Shown: positions 21,327 to 33,780 of the stretch, one piece after another | How the letters are laid out: each line of letters begins with the position of its first letter | Position numbering within the stretch: the stretch's first letter is position 1 | Made by a program: the position numbers and the translations under genes | Notes under the pieces: generated by a model | What the model was told of the DNA's origin: nothing | The model's input: only the letters and a program-made list of their open reading frames with translations | Databases searched by the model: none | Assembly: GCA_051453625.1 (NCBI GenBank) | Contig: JBOZIK010000001.1 | Coordinates: forward strand, 143,386,780-143,450,779 | DNA: 64,000 bases | Direction of reading: 5' to 3' | Source: Welwitschia mirabilis | Taxonomy: Eukaryota; Gnetophyta; Gnetopsida; Welwitschiales

Positions 21327-22386
21327 ATGGCAGAGGTCCCTTAATACGATCTCATCAGAAGGAGCCAGCCAGCAAAAATCCAGGGTATTTTTACTCTGAA
21401 ATATCAGATGAGGCTTTTGACAAGTTTTCAGAGAAGTTTGAGAAAAAGCCTATCTACCAAGAAAGTCCTGTTACTTCTGAGGAACTTAGGGAGCTTAGGG
21501 ATGTGGTAAGGCTCTTAAATGAACTTAATTTATCTCACTTTCTTGATATCTCTGGATGGGTCTACTCTTTTCTTACTCGAATGTTTTGCTGCAATGCTTC
21601 TTCTGATGTTGACTCCTCTACCCTAAAAACCCTTATTTTGGGGAGAAGGATTAGGGTTACTGTAGATCTCATAACCTCCCTTACGAACCTCCCTAAAAGA
21701 GATTATGAGGAGTTTTGGCCCCTATGTGACTTTATGGAGGATAAGGCAAAGGTCACCAAGCAGCTCTGTGGTAAGTTTATTCGGTGGAAGACCACCCTCT
21801 TCACCTTTTACCTTACCCCAAAGTATCACTTTATTCATTTGATTTTTACATACAATTTCTTAACTCTTGTGGGTCATCGTGATCAGACCTTCACTATAGA
21901 GCTTATCTATTATATTTGGTAGTAACTAGTTATTCTATTGATGCTCTTGCCATTATGCTTAAAAATATGGTCTTGTAGTTGGAGTATCATAAAACTAGGA
22001 TTCTTCATTACTTTATTTTGATTGCAAATATCTATCGTCATTTTAGAGTCTAGTTGCACCCTAAACTAGAAACTTTAACTCCTATCGCTATCATTAGTTG
22101 TGTAACTCTGTCCTGCATGCACATTTTCTCCGGATTTAAGAAGTCTTCTAAGTCTCCTTCTCCTAAGCAAGTCTCTTCTAAAGAGAATCTTTCATACCTA
22201 AAGAGGTTGGATCCCCACACAAGGCACATGAAAGAGGCTCTTATTGGAACAGAATACGAGGTTGCTGACACTTTTGAGGAAGCCGGTAGCTCTGCTCAAA
22301 AGGCGGCCAAAGAAAAGGAAGAAGAAGAAGACCCAGATTCTAAAGAAGAATCTGAGGAGGAGGGAGAAGAAGAAGAATCAGACTGA
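21327..22386 (+). pseudogene. Extra 3' ORF of element 3: plant-transposon-protein-like, acidic tail
   Basis: Homologue of 4896-5944. The ancestral start is taken as the ATG at 21327 (MAE, then a stop and a frame change). The longest open part begins at 21311 in another frame. Blocks: DKFSEKFEKKPIYQESPVTS, a Leu-rich helix (RDVVRLLNELNLSHFLDI), CNASSDVDSSTLKTLILG, RRIRVTVDLITSLTNLPKR, WPLCDFMEDK, YHFIHLIFTYNFLTLVGHR, EYHKTRILHYFILIANIYRH, SCMHIFSGFKKSS, HTRHMKEALIGTEYE and a tail rich in Glu/Asp ending EEEESD. The 'GRRIRVT..LI..L.NLP' part and the later 'LI..IYRHF.V' part fit the plant transposon protein domain found in several plant retroelements. No zinc, protease or envelope motif is seen. 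The function is unknown. Confidence 0.75.
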
Positions 22387-22457
22387 TTTCTTGTTTTCTC
22401 TATTGCTTTCTAATTGTGCTTGTTTTTTCCTGTTTTCTCTCCTTTGTCATTCATATC

Positions 22458-22470
22458 AAAAGGGGAAGAA
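22458..22470 (+). other. Internal polypurine tract of element 3
   Basis: AAAAGGGGAAGAA, preceded by CATTCATATC, shortly after the extra-ORF stop and about 380 bases before the terminal PPT. It is equivalent to 4833-4820 in element 1. Confidence 0.65.
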
Positions 22471-22837
22471 AGAGTAGTTGTATTTTTAGTTATTATCAAT
22501 TGTCATCAGATGTTATCAGTTGTTCTCAATAGTATTAATTAATTCTTCTCAGTTGTAATCGCTCTTATAAATCTATGGTATTGCTTGAAATTAATTAACA
22601 GAAATGCACTTGGTATCATTTTGTCTTGTCTATTAATGCATATTACATTTTCCATGAATCATGATTTTGTTACATCTATTCAAATTGTTTTTATATATAT
22701 TGCTCTCTTTGGAAAACCATTATGAATGTTTAATTTGATAAGGATGCTTAATAATCTTTCGCAAATCTAATAGGAATTTTCTGAGGGGAAGTTTTCCAAT
22801 TAATATTTTCAACTAAGTATAGTTTGCCATCAATGTC

Positions 22838-22849
22838 AAAGGGGAAGAT
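22838..22849 (+). other. Terminal polypurine tract of element 3
   Basis: AAAGGGGAAGAT directly before the LTR start TGTTAAGTTAC. Confidence 0.88.
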
Positions 22850-24099
22850 TGTTAAGTTACAATTTGCCAAGTTGATGTCAAACTAACAATTTTTTGGTAT
22901 AGCAAAACGTGTGTGTATTTTTTGCAGAAAATATTAATCCTTGTAGGTTAGAAACAACAAACTTTTATCACTAACCTTATCTGAACCTCACAAGTGACAG
23001 TCCCTCAAAGGGATTGACCAAATTCCTAAGAGGTCGACCGAACCTATACCAAGAAGTGTCAAAACAAGATTACTGAGGGGTCGATTAGATCCCTAACGGT
23101 CGACCGGACCTTTATAATAAATTTGTAACATCTGATCATCAAGGGATTTACCGGATTCCTGAGGGATCGACTAGACCTATAGTAAAAATATGTTCATTTT
23201 TATCATGAAGGTGTTGAGTAGAATCCTGAGGGGTCGACCGGACCTGAGCTAAAAATGTTGTTCTACACTTTTCTACACATGGGGTCGACTGGACATGCAA
23301 TCGACCAGATCCCAGATGGGATCTACTGAACATGGAAATGTGAAAAATTTAGGTTGGTCAGAAGAAGATGAGGGTGACCAACTTCAATGATGGCACTTGA
23401 TGGGGTCGACCAGACATTTTGAGGGGTCGACCTATCGTAACGGAAATGGGATTTTAATAGCCATTTACCCTCTTGTTTTTATCTGTTGGAGAATTTAATT
23501 TAATTGTAAAACCCTGAAATGTATCTCCTATATATTTGTCATCTTTCAAAATCATACAACGAACTTTTTGGCACATCTTCTGCCTGACCAAAAATCAAAC
23601 GAACATCTTTTGATTCTTAGTCTTTTGGTTAATTAATTTGCACTATATATATGTGGATTGTGTTATCATTTCAAACAGTATAGTACTATCATTATTGTAC
23701 TTCAGATCTGGTGAAGCAAATGCATTACAACACACTATTGACACCAAAAAGCATTCNNNNNNNNNNNNNNNNNNNNNNNNNNNNNNNNNNNNNNNNNNNN
23801 NNNNNNNNNNNNNNNNNNNNNNNNNNNNNNNNNNNNNNNNNNNNNNNNNNNNNNNNNNNNNNNNNNNNNNNNNNNNNNNNNNNNNNNNNNNNNNNNNNNN
23901 NNNNNNNNNNNNNNNNNNNNNNNNNNNNNNNNNNNNNNNNNNNNNNNNNNNNNNTTTTTAATTTAGATTAATTTTTGTATTTCATATGCACAAATATCTT
24001 TTAGTATTCAATACTTGTAAAGATAGCTTTTAAATTCATTTATTTTTTAAATCCTATTCACCCCCTCCCCTCCTCCTCTCAAGGGTTCTAGATCCTTCA
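22850..24099 (+). repeat. 3' LTR of element 3
   Basis: Starts TGTTAAGTTAC, with TTGATGTCAAACTAAC and CTTGTAGGTTAGA shared with the LTR of element 1. It ends CTAGATCCTTCA after CTATTCACCCCC. It carries the GGTCGACCGGACC palindrome array (22994-23443) and a 198-N gap (23757-23954), so its true length is uncertain. Confidence 0.8.
22994..23443. repeat. GGTCGACC palindrome array in the LTR of element 3
   Basis: Repeated GAGGGGTCGACCGGACC and variants (for example AGGTCGACCGAACC, GGGGTCGACTGGAC, ATCGACCAGATCCC). These copies are less mutated than those of element 1. GGTCGACC is fully palindromic, and with CCGGACC it forms a longer imperfect palindrome. Confidence 0.75.
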
Positions 24100-24149
24100 T
24101 TATTGACATCTATAGAGTTTTGATCTATCGTAAACTTAATATTTTACTC

Positions 24150-27100
24150 CATTAGTGTTGAAACTTTCTTTGCATCTTTTATTGTACTTTATCTAAAATG
24201 AGAATAGCTTTCCTTTTTCCTAAATTACCTTCGCACTTGATAATATTCCATTAATCATACATCAAAAATACCAATTTGCTTAAAGAAATAGTTTATCACA
24301 TTTAGAATTCTCCTTTCATAATCTCCTAGTTTTAGAATGTCATTCATAAATATAATAAGATATGTTCTTCCAGCTTCATAAAGCTTAATAATCAAAGTTA
24401 CATCTCTCTTTTGGTAGCCATACATTTTGAAGTATAATTTCATGTAATCTTCATTTATCTAAATGTACCAAGCATGTTCAAGATATGCAAAGACTTCTTT
24501 AATGTAAACACCTATGAGCTCCTTTATAAGATCTTAGTTTAGAAATGTAGTTTTTAAATTAAGATGATATACCTTACATTTTCTATGCTCTATCAAAGCA
24601 ACTAGGATGTAAATGATCTATCACCTAGTTATATGTGCAAAGACTTCCATGTACAATACATGGCTTTTGTTTAAAACCTTTTGCCACCAATCTTTTCTTG
24701 TCTTTGTTAAGTGTTCCATCTAATTTGCACTTGTTTTTAACTTTTTCCTTACAACTGGATAAATCTAGTCGTTTTCATACGCCATTCTTAATCGATGATT
24801 CCTACTTCATGCACATTATGTATCTTCATTCTAGCTCCTATGCTTGATTATTAACTAAAGGTAGAATTAAGATCTACAACATTCTCATTATTTGCTTTTC
24901 TCTCTTAGTGAAAAGCACTCCTCTTGAAAGTTTTAGGCTTTCCATCATCTTCTAATCTAATCTCCTTTAAAAGCTAATGAACTTTACAATGCGCATGATC
25001 CCTGTGATCATGCATAGTAAATCTCACATTCTTGACATTAGATTCAAGGATTTCTTCATATAAACCTCTTAAGTTAGAATTAATGTTTGAAGAAATATCC
25101 TACAGAGTACCATATTCTAGCAATTAAACTCATTTTTCTTATGTAAGTTGATCTCCTTAATGTTGTCTTAATTATTGATGTTATCCTCCTCCTTCAGATA
25201 TCTATTAAGGAATCCAAAATATCCAACAATAAGTGAACTCTTGGATTTTCTATTGCAACGTTACATTGAGTGAGTTGCTGTCCCTCCTCCAACATATTAG
25301 AATTCTTGCATCACATTCATTCACTGGGACCTCTTTATGCTTCATCTTTTTGTGGTTACTTCATCATTCAATGTGATATGTTATACTTTAGTCTCTACCA
25401 TGAGGACGTACGTAAAAAGTATTATTTTTATCTTTTTCAAAAGAAAAACTTTATGCCTATTAGTGATAATTTCCTATCCAAAAATAAGCCTTCTTAAGAA
25501 CATGGTTCTAACTTGTCATAATGTTGCAGCAAAATAAATGCATAACATCACTATCCAAAAACTCTAAAGTGTTGAATACTACATGCAAAAGCCTATTCAA
25601 AATTCATTAAATGAATTTTTATCCTTCCATGGTAAATGATTTACTACCTAGATTGAGGTATCTAGAGATGCATCCCATACATATGTGGGAAGCTTCTTCT
25701 AGATGAATATTATTCTCACCTTCTAGTGTAGAATTCATTCTTTTAACCACACCACTCTAGTGTAATATGCCTAGGATGGTCTTTTAACATCTTACTCCAT
25801 GTTTCTTCAGAAATTCTAATAATTCTTTGAATATCTGCTTCCCCACGTCATCCATGTGTAATTTCTTGATCTTATAGCCTAACTTCTTTTTAAAGGACTC
25901 TTCTCATATTTGAAAAGTGTATGGGATTTATGAATTATGTTGAAGTAATTGATTCAAACCTTCCTAGTATAGTCATCTATGAAAGTGACAATCTTCCAAT
26001 TCTCTCTCAACGTTGCAACAAACAGAAAGCCATCAATGTTGAAATGCACTAGTTCCTTCTTAGACTTTTCCCACTGTCGAATGGCTTCCTTAAAACCTTT
26101 CTTAAAATGTATGCTTTACATTTTACAGTTTTTACTTAAAGATCCTCTAAATTCCCTTAAGATTATAGATCCCTCTAGTGGCATACAATGTAGAAGGAGC
26201 TTTTTCTAAAGCTTATATGGATTCTACATCTTAAAAACAATGCATTAAGATATAATCTCTTAATCTTACTCAAAAAAACACTTTCCCCTTCATCTGTCAA
26301 TGCTTTTTTCATTCAAATACATCGAATTATCTTTCATGACATAGGGTATAGCACCCTTATTAATGTCTAGTTTCTCATATTCTCCTATCATAAATTCATT
26401 CATAGCAAGTGTGCTAAGGGATAAATGGTAAGATGCATATGACATATGTGCTAGAGTTCTTTAGCTAGATCAACACTAATCCAATATCTAATCACCATTT
26501 GCATATTTTTATCTACAATTGAAACTATGTTGTGAAACTAGTTGTTTAATTTAAATAAGAAATCCGTTCTAGAAGGCATATGCTAGAGTTCTCATTTCCA
26601 ATATTTAGCAATCAATAACACCTCCTATCTCAGAGTTGGCATAACCCATATCAAACTTGTTCACTAATAAGACTAGCATTGGCCTAGTAATCGAATTTAA
26701 AAGATTTCATGGAAATCTCCTCACACACTCAAAAGGACATAGACTACTTTTCATTATCAATACCAAATGTGGAGGACATAGACTACTTTTCATTATCAAT
26801 ACCAAATGTGGATGATTACTACATCTATTTTAGTTGATGTTCTTGACTCATTCTTTTAATCTAATCATATGAAGTTACACACCCTAAAATAATATGACCC
26901 TTATTCTTCTTAAGGCTTACTACTTCTGATGCCATTTCTCTTGAATGTTCTTTTCATTTCCACTGCCTTGGTGGTCCTTTTGAGCTTACTTCCTCCTAGT
27001 GCTATTATAATGTATTTTATCTCTTGTTGTGCTAACGTAAATTTCATCCCATATATAGGCATCATATTGTTTACCAAAGATTGAACAAGGCTCTAGTCAA

Positions 27101-27593
27101 ATTCTTAAAGTCCATGGTCTTCAAATTATCATCTAAAAACATGTTTTAATGACTTGGTTATAGGGCAAGAACTACTTGAATATGTGTCATGAGAAAAACC
27201 AAGCGATGCCTTGTTACTTACAATCATGATAAACAATGTTCTTGATTCCTCGAATCTCACTGATAAACTTCTAAGGTTTTAGTCAATTTTATTTGAATAT
27301 TATTCACCCTATTCAAGAAATAGATAAACTACATATTTGGCTTTTTGCTAAGTGTTGCATTGAAAGTTAATACAATTTCCCATACATGTCACACTTCTAC
27401 ATCACTTTGCGATGCATCTATGACCAAAAGAATGAAAGAAGCCAAAATCTCATCAATGGTAATCCAATGTTCCTCTACATTCAATGAACTTAATTTAGAT
27501 TAACTTGTATAAAACATAGATGCTTAATGATTATTCTCCTCTAAATGTCATTTGTACAACTATTTATACTTGGTGACTAGATAAGTTGATTGT
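24150..27593 (-). pseudogene. Heavily decayed Copia element (element 6)
   Basis: Only scattered motifs survive, in Copia order on the minus strand. They are a gag-like block (KLNLSSLNVEEHWITIDEI, about 27500-27150), a region with a perfect 39-bp tandem duplication (26735-26812), traces of integrase (about 26260-25900), an integrase-end block HFRVFG with two stops (about 25570-25535), an RT block (LKTTFLN, YIKEVFAYLEHA, about 24570-24460) and YLIIFMNDILKLG, where the RT YVDD box has decayed (24255-24443). LTRs were not found. The Athila-like element is inserted at its upstream side, at 27594. Confidence 0.6.
26735..26812. repeat. Perfect 39-bp tandem duplication
   Basis: 26735-26773 and 26774-26812 are the same 39 bases (starting GGACATAGACTACTTTTCAT) with no difference. 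39 is a multiple of three. Inside a heavily mutated element, an identical duplication must be recent or be an assembly artefact. Confidence 0.95.
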
Positions 27594-27598
27594 ACCAT

Positions 27599-28668
27599 TA
27601 TGAGCGCTTATTTCAACCATTAGTTAATCTAAGGAAGGCGAAAAATGTCTAGGATGGAATGTGTTATTGGCGAGAACTATGTACTTGCAATCTATTTCTG
27701 TGCTTCTTATTTCACCCGCAATCAATCGTGGCTTAGATTATGCTGGTATTCAACGCAAGGAATTACTTCTCGAGAATAAAAAATAACATGCAAAATACAT
27801 GTGGTAAATGCAGACCACATTAAATGGTTAAAACTAATAGAGATGCATTAAATAATACTACACTACAATGAATGCTAATTTAATGTCACAAAGATTCAAG
27901 GGTGCTATCCCATGCCCTAACTTCAATAACTAGGAACTTAGGAATGCAAATGTACTCAAGAGGTCCTAGCCAATAAAACTAATCTAAGAACTCTTTAAGG
28001 GGGTGTTTCTTTCCATACAGAATTATGAGATTTAAAAAGAGAGACTAAGGTATTTCAAATGTACCTTGAATTTATTCTAGAAATAAAAGACAAGAAACAG
28101 AAAATGCAAAAGCTATGCCAACATTGTGTAGAAATGAATAAATTAAAGGTTAACACTGCAAGGCGTTAACATACTACTATTGTATTGTCACCATTACAGA
28201 GGCTGTAAAAAGCTACCTTCATCTTAGGTTACAGCAATAAATACGATTGCTACCAAAGGGATGGAAATATTCTTATGTTCAAGAGTGAAATTAGCTCCTT
28301 ATGGTTAGCGAAGAGGAAGTCAGCATTACTGTAGTATAAAATTCTGTAGTTTAGTTATATTTAGCTGTTACAAGGACTTAAACAGGATCTTGAGGAAGTA
28401 GTAATCATCAATATTAGCTCCCTATTCTAGGAAAGAGTTGTGATGGCTTTAGTGCCTCTTCAAAGGGGCATCTAACAAAACTATTAATGACAGCTAATGA
28501 AGAACAAAAAATATTCAAGTTATGTTTAAGTATAAACTTCACATAGTTTTAGGAAGCCCCAACACACCAAGTCATACTAACATAGCTTAGTTCAAATACA
28601 TTTCATGCTAACTATATGCAAGAATATCCAAAATTATGTCATCATATTTGCTAAATTGGATCTCCACA
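27599..28668 (-). repeat. 3' LTR of the Athila-like element
   Basis: About 1.07 kb, homologous to 38301-39317 (shared GTGCAAAATACATGTGGTAAA-like and TTTAATGTCACAAAG blocks). The plus-strand start TATGAGCGC aligns with TGTGGGAGC of the partner, so the terminal TG is mutated. It ends ATCTCCACA. Confidence 0.88.
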
Positions 28669-28814
28669 TAGCCTTCCACAAAAGGCTTTGACATGCCCTA
28701 TCAAAAATATAACAATTAGTATCCAGACATATTCCATAAAGTCTTAATGCTAAAAACTAATATTCCTTAAGTTCTAGAAAGAAAATCAAAACATCAAAAT
28801 CTACAGGTTTATTT

Positions 28815-30284
28815 TCCTTAGACCAGTTGTGCCAAGAAGTGGACTATTTCTCAGTCGGTCTTGGTCTTCACGCCAGGTGTGTTGTCTCCTCTGTCTTCTT
28901 TGGGTTTCAGATCATCTGTAATACTAGTAACTAGGACCAGTGTAGTTTTAGTATCTTGTAACTCTCCCCGCACATGCTATTCAAAAGGGGTGAAGGCTAT
29001 TTTCATATTTTTCTATTTCTTCATTGCTTCGTGTAGTGCTTGACTTATGTTGTGAAGCTTTTTCTGGACATTATTGCTAGGGGTTGTGGATTTTACCACA
29101 GCTATTTCTATTGTTTTTTCATCTTTCAACACTTCGCTTTCATTGAGACCAATCTAGTGCAAGATACTATAAGATAGATATTGGCTCAAGTGCTCTCTGG
29201 ACTTGGTAGTTAGCACACCCACTAGATGTAAAAGCTTAAAAATGAGGCAGGGGTATGGTAGTTTATCATTCCTGTTCCCCGTAACAGCTGTAGCCATTCT
29301 TTCGAAAATGAATGCCAAGATGTCTATTAATATTCCTATCTTGATACAAAGAAATAGACTAATGCGGATCATAGTGGCAGCAACATGGTTTAAGGTACCT
29401 TAATATGCCACATTTTTTGATGTAGTGTGTAGCACAATTCCATGCTTCTTGCGCTGCTTCAAAAGATGACTTCTCAGAGTTAGACTCTCGCTACTATCTA
29501 TCTTCCTGTATGATCTCATGGGGATTCTAGTGGCTTTAGATAATGGACTCGTAACTATTACAAACTCTTTTCTTGCCACTATTACTGAGACCACCTTGTT
29601 AGCTTACCATGCTTCTTTAAATGCCCCTAACCTCATTCAATGAGAAGATATTCTTATGGTCGAGCAAATAATCCCCCTGCAGCTTTCTAGTTTTTCTCAT
29701 CCAAGTTGGGAAAACGCTGCTAGAACATGGAGCTTAGGCAAAACTCAGGTACAAAATCCTACGTTGCCATTTTAGCTAGTTGTCCCAACTGTATAGAAGA
29801 GAGCTGCACTAGTTCTGAGTGCTATTCCTTATCGAACATGGCGAGAAAGTCCCATTCCTAGAGAGTAGTACTTTCTCTTTTTCCTTGGTTGGCTTACTTG
29901 TTTTAGTTCTCTTTGTTGCGTAAGTTGGGGACACGATGGGAGATGTTTCCCTAGAGCTCTACCCCTTATCCACCTCTGTCAGAATGTATGAGCTATCTTG
30001 CTATGTCGACAGGCCCTCCTCCACTGCACTTTCCTTTTCCTTAAGCATTTGTAAGTCTGCTTTTGTTTGCTGCCTTGCTGCTAATGACTTTCTCTTATTT
30101 GTAGAACTCCAAGTAATCCTCTTGGGTGGGGGCTAGAGATTTTCTTAGCTTGTTTTGATTTTCTCTTAGTTCCCAAAGGAAGGAAGCAAAGGAGTGGGGT
30201 TCTTTTTCTTGGCTGGAACCTACACGTGTTCCCCTTTTTTTTCCTTCTTTCGATTGTTTTGGTGGGATGTTTTTTCCCTTTCAC
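28815..30284 (-). pseudogene. Extra ORF of the Athila-like element: plant-transposon-protein-like
   Basis: Minus-strand frames after integrase. A basic N-terminal part (ERRKKKGNTCRFQPRKRTP, 30284-30081) is followed by a damaged middle. Then come VVSVIVARKEFVIVTSPLSK and ATRIPM (29590-29530), LRSHLLKQRKKHGIVLHTTS, a hydrophobic block ISLFLCIKIGILIDILAFIF, and NDKLPYPCLIFKLLHLVGV (29270-29215), then a helical tail (LHNISQALHEAMKK) to a stop near 28815. The pattern 'strand, L..P, long gap, INIG-like helix, LP.P.LI..L...GV' is that of the plant transposon protein domain often found 3' of pol in Athila-like elements. The hydrophobic block may explain why such ORFs have been called env-like. No start was chosen with confidence. 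Confidence 0.65.
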
Positions 30285-32879
30285 CTTGGATTTGTCACAA
30301 TTTAAAAATAGTTTTTCTCCTGCTTACTGCTAGTCTTGTTTTTCGTGCTATAATTCTTCAAGTCTGATTTAGCTCTTCAGCTACTTTTACCTCTTGTCTA
30401 GTACCTGTGCTCATGCCAAAAATGATTTTGCAACTATTTTACCATAGCTTCAAACATCTACTAGGACTGTCTTGAATGCATGATTTGGATCTATTCTTCA
30501 CTTCCCTGGGATGGAAGTTCCATTTAAGTAGTGTGTCCTATCAAGAACCTATTTCCTAGTAACTTGATTAATGCCCAAATTCCTTGTTCCACTATCTGCA
30601 AATGTGTTTCAACTACTCTAGGTGGGTCTGCTGCCTCTTCTCATTTAGCTACTTGCTTCGTACTAGACAGCTACTAGACAGCAAAACATTTAAGCCCATT
30701 TGACATGGAGAAAGCTTAGACTGATAGACATCCTAGCTTCTCATTGCTTTAAATATCTCTTGACCAATTCTTCTACTATTGGCATTGTTTTCATAGTACC
30801 CTTCCTCATAATCATATAGACATGTTACACATACTCTTATCATAAATCTTAATATTACTCCATTGAAATATAATCAAGAGGCATTATCCTACTAAAGTAT
30901 GACGAAAAAGCTCTATGGTGAATCCAAAATCCAAGAAATTGCTTGCATAAAACCCTAACTAAATCACATAACCTGTTTCCACCAAAAATTTCATTAGAAA
31001 ATCATATGGAAACAATAATCTCACTATGCACCGTGTAAGTTTCAAATCCTAAATGTAAAAAACAAGCACAAAGCATAGAAAAATCAGAACAATGTTACTG
31101 TATTATGTCACCCCATCTTAAAAAGTTGTTACACCATAACAGCATACTTGCAACGTGGAGAAATTAGCTGCAACGAAGTGGGGATTTCTTGAAGGGGTGT
31201 CATCATGGGGGATTCAGTGATAAATCCTGTGAAATCAACATCCCAGAGCTCAAGAAAAGCCTGAATCGCTAGATTTACCTTGAGGACTCCTCAATATTCA
31301 AGAGTGAATTATAGGGAAGAAGGATGGTGAAAAGCAAAAAGGAAGAAGAAAATAACGTTATCAAAAACCCTAATGCAATGTGACAGATTAAGCATAAGCA
31401 ATTGGCAAGGTCCCAAGGCTGTCAACAATGGAGTAGTGAAAAGCAAGGTAAGAGATGTTCGAAGAAATGCTAGAATTCAAAAATAAGCAAACATGTCTTT
31501 TGTAGAGAGGGAAAGTTAAATATAATGGAGTTTTGTAATGTTGGACATGAGGCACTCTCTGCGCATGACACGTGGCGTGCTTCTAATCATCTACTCCTCT
31601 TTCAAATGAAATAGATCTTACATTATGCCTTAAGTATAAATCTTACTGCAAAATAACATTAGCCTAAAGAAATGGTAAGCTTTCTGTAGTTCATTGTAAC
31701 AGTCTTCCATTAAGCAGTCTCTCCCTATGACTTACCTATGAGATATCTAGAGTAGAACATATCAAAGGATAGGGCTAGCATTAAGTCTTATAAAATTTAC
31801 CAATATAAACAAGCTCATTGTGAGATTCCTGCATAGGTCGATTCTATCATAAACTCAATAAAAGTAGCAGAGTATGGGTAATAGGCACAGGCTAGGATTT
31901 TCCCTTAAACTCAAAGCCGCTGCAAAGAGATAGGTATAGGCCTATGTATGGTTCATATGCAGGGGAAAGTTCCTGCCAAAAAATCGTATGGACAGATCAT
32001 ATTGGGAATGTTAACCGAATTAGAGCACAAATGGGCAACTTTTCTAAAAACAGGTGGAAATGCAAAGGATGAAGTAAATCTACTATAAAGAAGGATAATT
32101 AGAGGGGCATTAAGCTGAGATCAGAAGGAGAATTCTTATGCGTCACAACAGCATAATCCCTATGTTTATTCATTTCCTCTTTTTTTTTCCCCCAAATTTT
32201 TACATAACTTTGGTAGCAATAGGTGCATTCCGCAGAAGAAGACATGATTGTGAAAGACCATTATGCCCTCCGCGGACGATGCAACATCATGACATACCCT
32301 GGATTTCCTCTTCCCACTTATTCACAAATGACAAAATACCAATACCCATTGAACAGCTATAACACCAGAGCTCCAAAAAGTAGTATTGGGAGGAATGTCA
32401 TGCTGTGAATGTATTAAATAAAACACAGGGATGAGTTTCATTTCATAGATTACAATCACTTATTATTTTGAACTTGTAACAAAAGGAATGAGATGAATAT
32501 GTGCTGAGCGAAACATAAGCACAAGTCTAGCACACTCTACTAATAGCTATATGATTACCATCAAAATAGTGTTATTAAAACATGAAATACAATAAAGTAA
32601 AATGATTATTTATATACAGAAATAAAGGCAGGCATCCCTTTGATGTTAAATAATGCCAAAGGGGACTTCAAGGGTTGTGGATTATTCCCCAGTGGTCCTT
32701 TCATAATGGAACAATTTAACTGTCTACTCATGAATCATGAACATGTTGTTCTTTCCAGGATCTGAGAGAAGAACTACCTCATTATCATGTTGTGTCCTCA
32801 CTTGAAAACGTCCTAACCATTGGGAGATAAGTTTANNNNNNNNNNCCGAATGTAGTTTAGAATCAAAAAGAAGTACTAG
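30285..32879 (-). other. Spacer between integrase and the extra ORF of the Athila-like element
   Basis: About 2.6 kb without a recognisable protein motif on either strand. It includes a 10-N gap (32836-32845). A G-box-like ACACGTGGC is present near 31568, but no promoter can be assigned. A long non-coding stretch after integrase is common in Athila elements. Confidence 0.5.
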
Positions 32880-33780
32880 ATCTTCAGGTTAAAAAGTTAC
32901 TTGTCTAATATTTCTATGAAACTGGTGCTTCATGTAATTCTTGAATAGAAGTTGCCTTTGCAAGGCTCTCATATGTAGCTCATCTAGCTCTTTTAGTTGC
33001 TTCACCCTATTCTCTACAAGATTTTGGTCATTTTTTAAATTGAGAGTGGTGACAAATTTTACATACTTAAGCTTATTTCTATAGGGAGCATACATTGTTT
33101 TCCATAGACTAGTTGAAAGGGAAAATACCCTAATGCTATCCTAAAGGTGGTTCTACAGGCCCATAGTGCCTCCTTCAATTTTGTACTCCAACTATCCTTG
33201 AAGTGTTGTACTAATCTAGCCAATAACCTTTTAATTTCCTTATTTGTTCATTCAGTAAGACCATTGGTTTATGGGTGATAAGCATTTTTTTACCCTATGG
33301 TGTATACCATTCTTAACCAATTGTTTCTTTATCACTTTATTGAAAGTGCATTTCTTGATCAGAAATCCAAACCTACTCAAAATGTGGGGATTTGATAAAA
33401 GAGCAAATCATCTTTGCCATCATTTCTGAAAGACCAAGGTTCCAGAGGATCCACAAAATTGATTCCCCAATGGTAAAAAATTTCACACTCAAAAATGGGA
33501 TGAAGAGGTAATTGATCTTTCTTATTACAGGGTCCTTTTTTGGGCATATTGTACATGCTTTATTAAATCATGAGCATCCTTGAAAAGTGTTGTCTAATAA
33601 AAACCTGCATGTAAAACTTATATGCAGTTCTCCTACCCTCAAAATGACCTCCTTTGATCCCTCCATGGCACAATTCTAGGATTTGATCCTATTCATATTT
33701 AAGCACACACCACTTATAAGTACTATCTATACATAGTTTAAACAGAAGTGATGGGACCTAGTGATAAGTATGAATTTCAC
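32880..33780 (-). pseudogene. Athila-like integrase remnant
   Basis: The minus strand reads CHGGIKGGHFEGRRTAYKFY (zinc domain start), then a core with HPIFECEIFYHWGINFVDP, NAYHP, TNKEIKRLLARLVQHFKDSW and KEALWACRTTFRIALG, and YGKQCMLPIEI (about 33090). These are the order and wording of the Athila integrase. Several stops and frame changes. Confidence 0.8.

Larger units (their letters stand above)
19173..24099 (+). mobile_element. Sirevirus-like Copia (element 3), 5'-truncated
   Basis: Element of the same family as element 1, on the plus strand. Order: C-terminal integrase remnant (19173-19300), RT (about 19480-20440), RNase H (20440-20895), a spacer with GTCGACC motifs (20930-21130), the extra ORF (21327-22386), internal PPT (22458-22470), terminal PPT (22838-22849) and 3' LTR (22850-24099). 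The 5' LTR, gag, protease and most of integrase are missing. The left end is a sharp junction with a truncated Gypsy. Confidence 0.85.

Noticed and set aside
29936-30136. Plus-strand frame MGDVSLELYPLST
   Set aside because: Lies antisense to the Athila-like extra ORF and has no family motif.
31560-31580. G-box-like ACACGTGGC
   Set aside because: A single 9-base match with no transcript or neighbouring elements to support a promoter.
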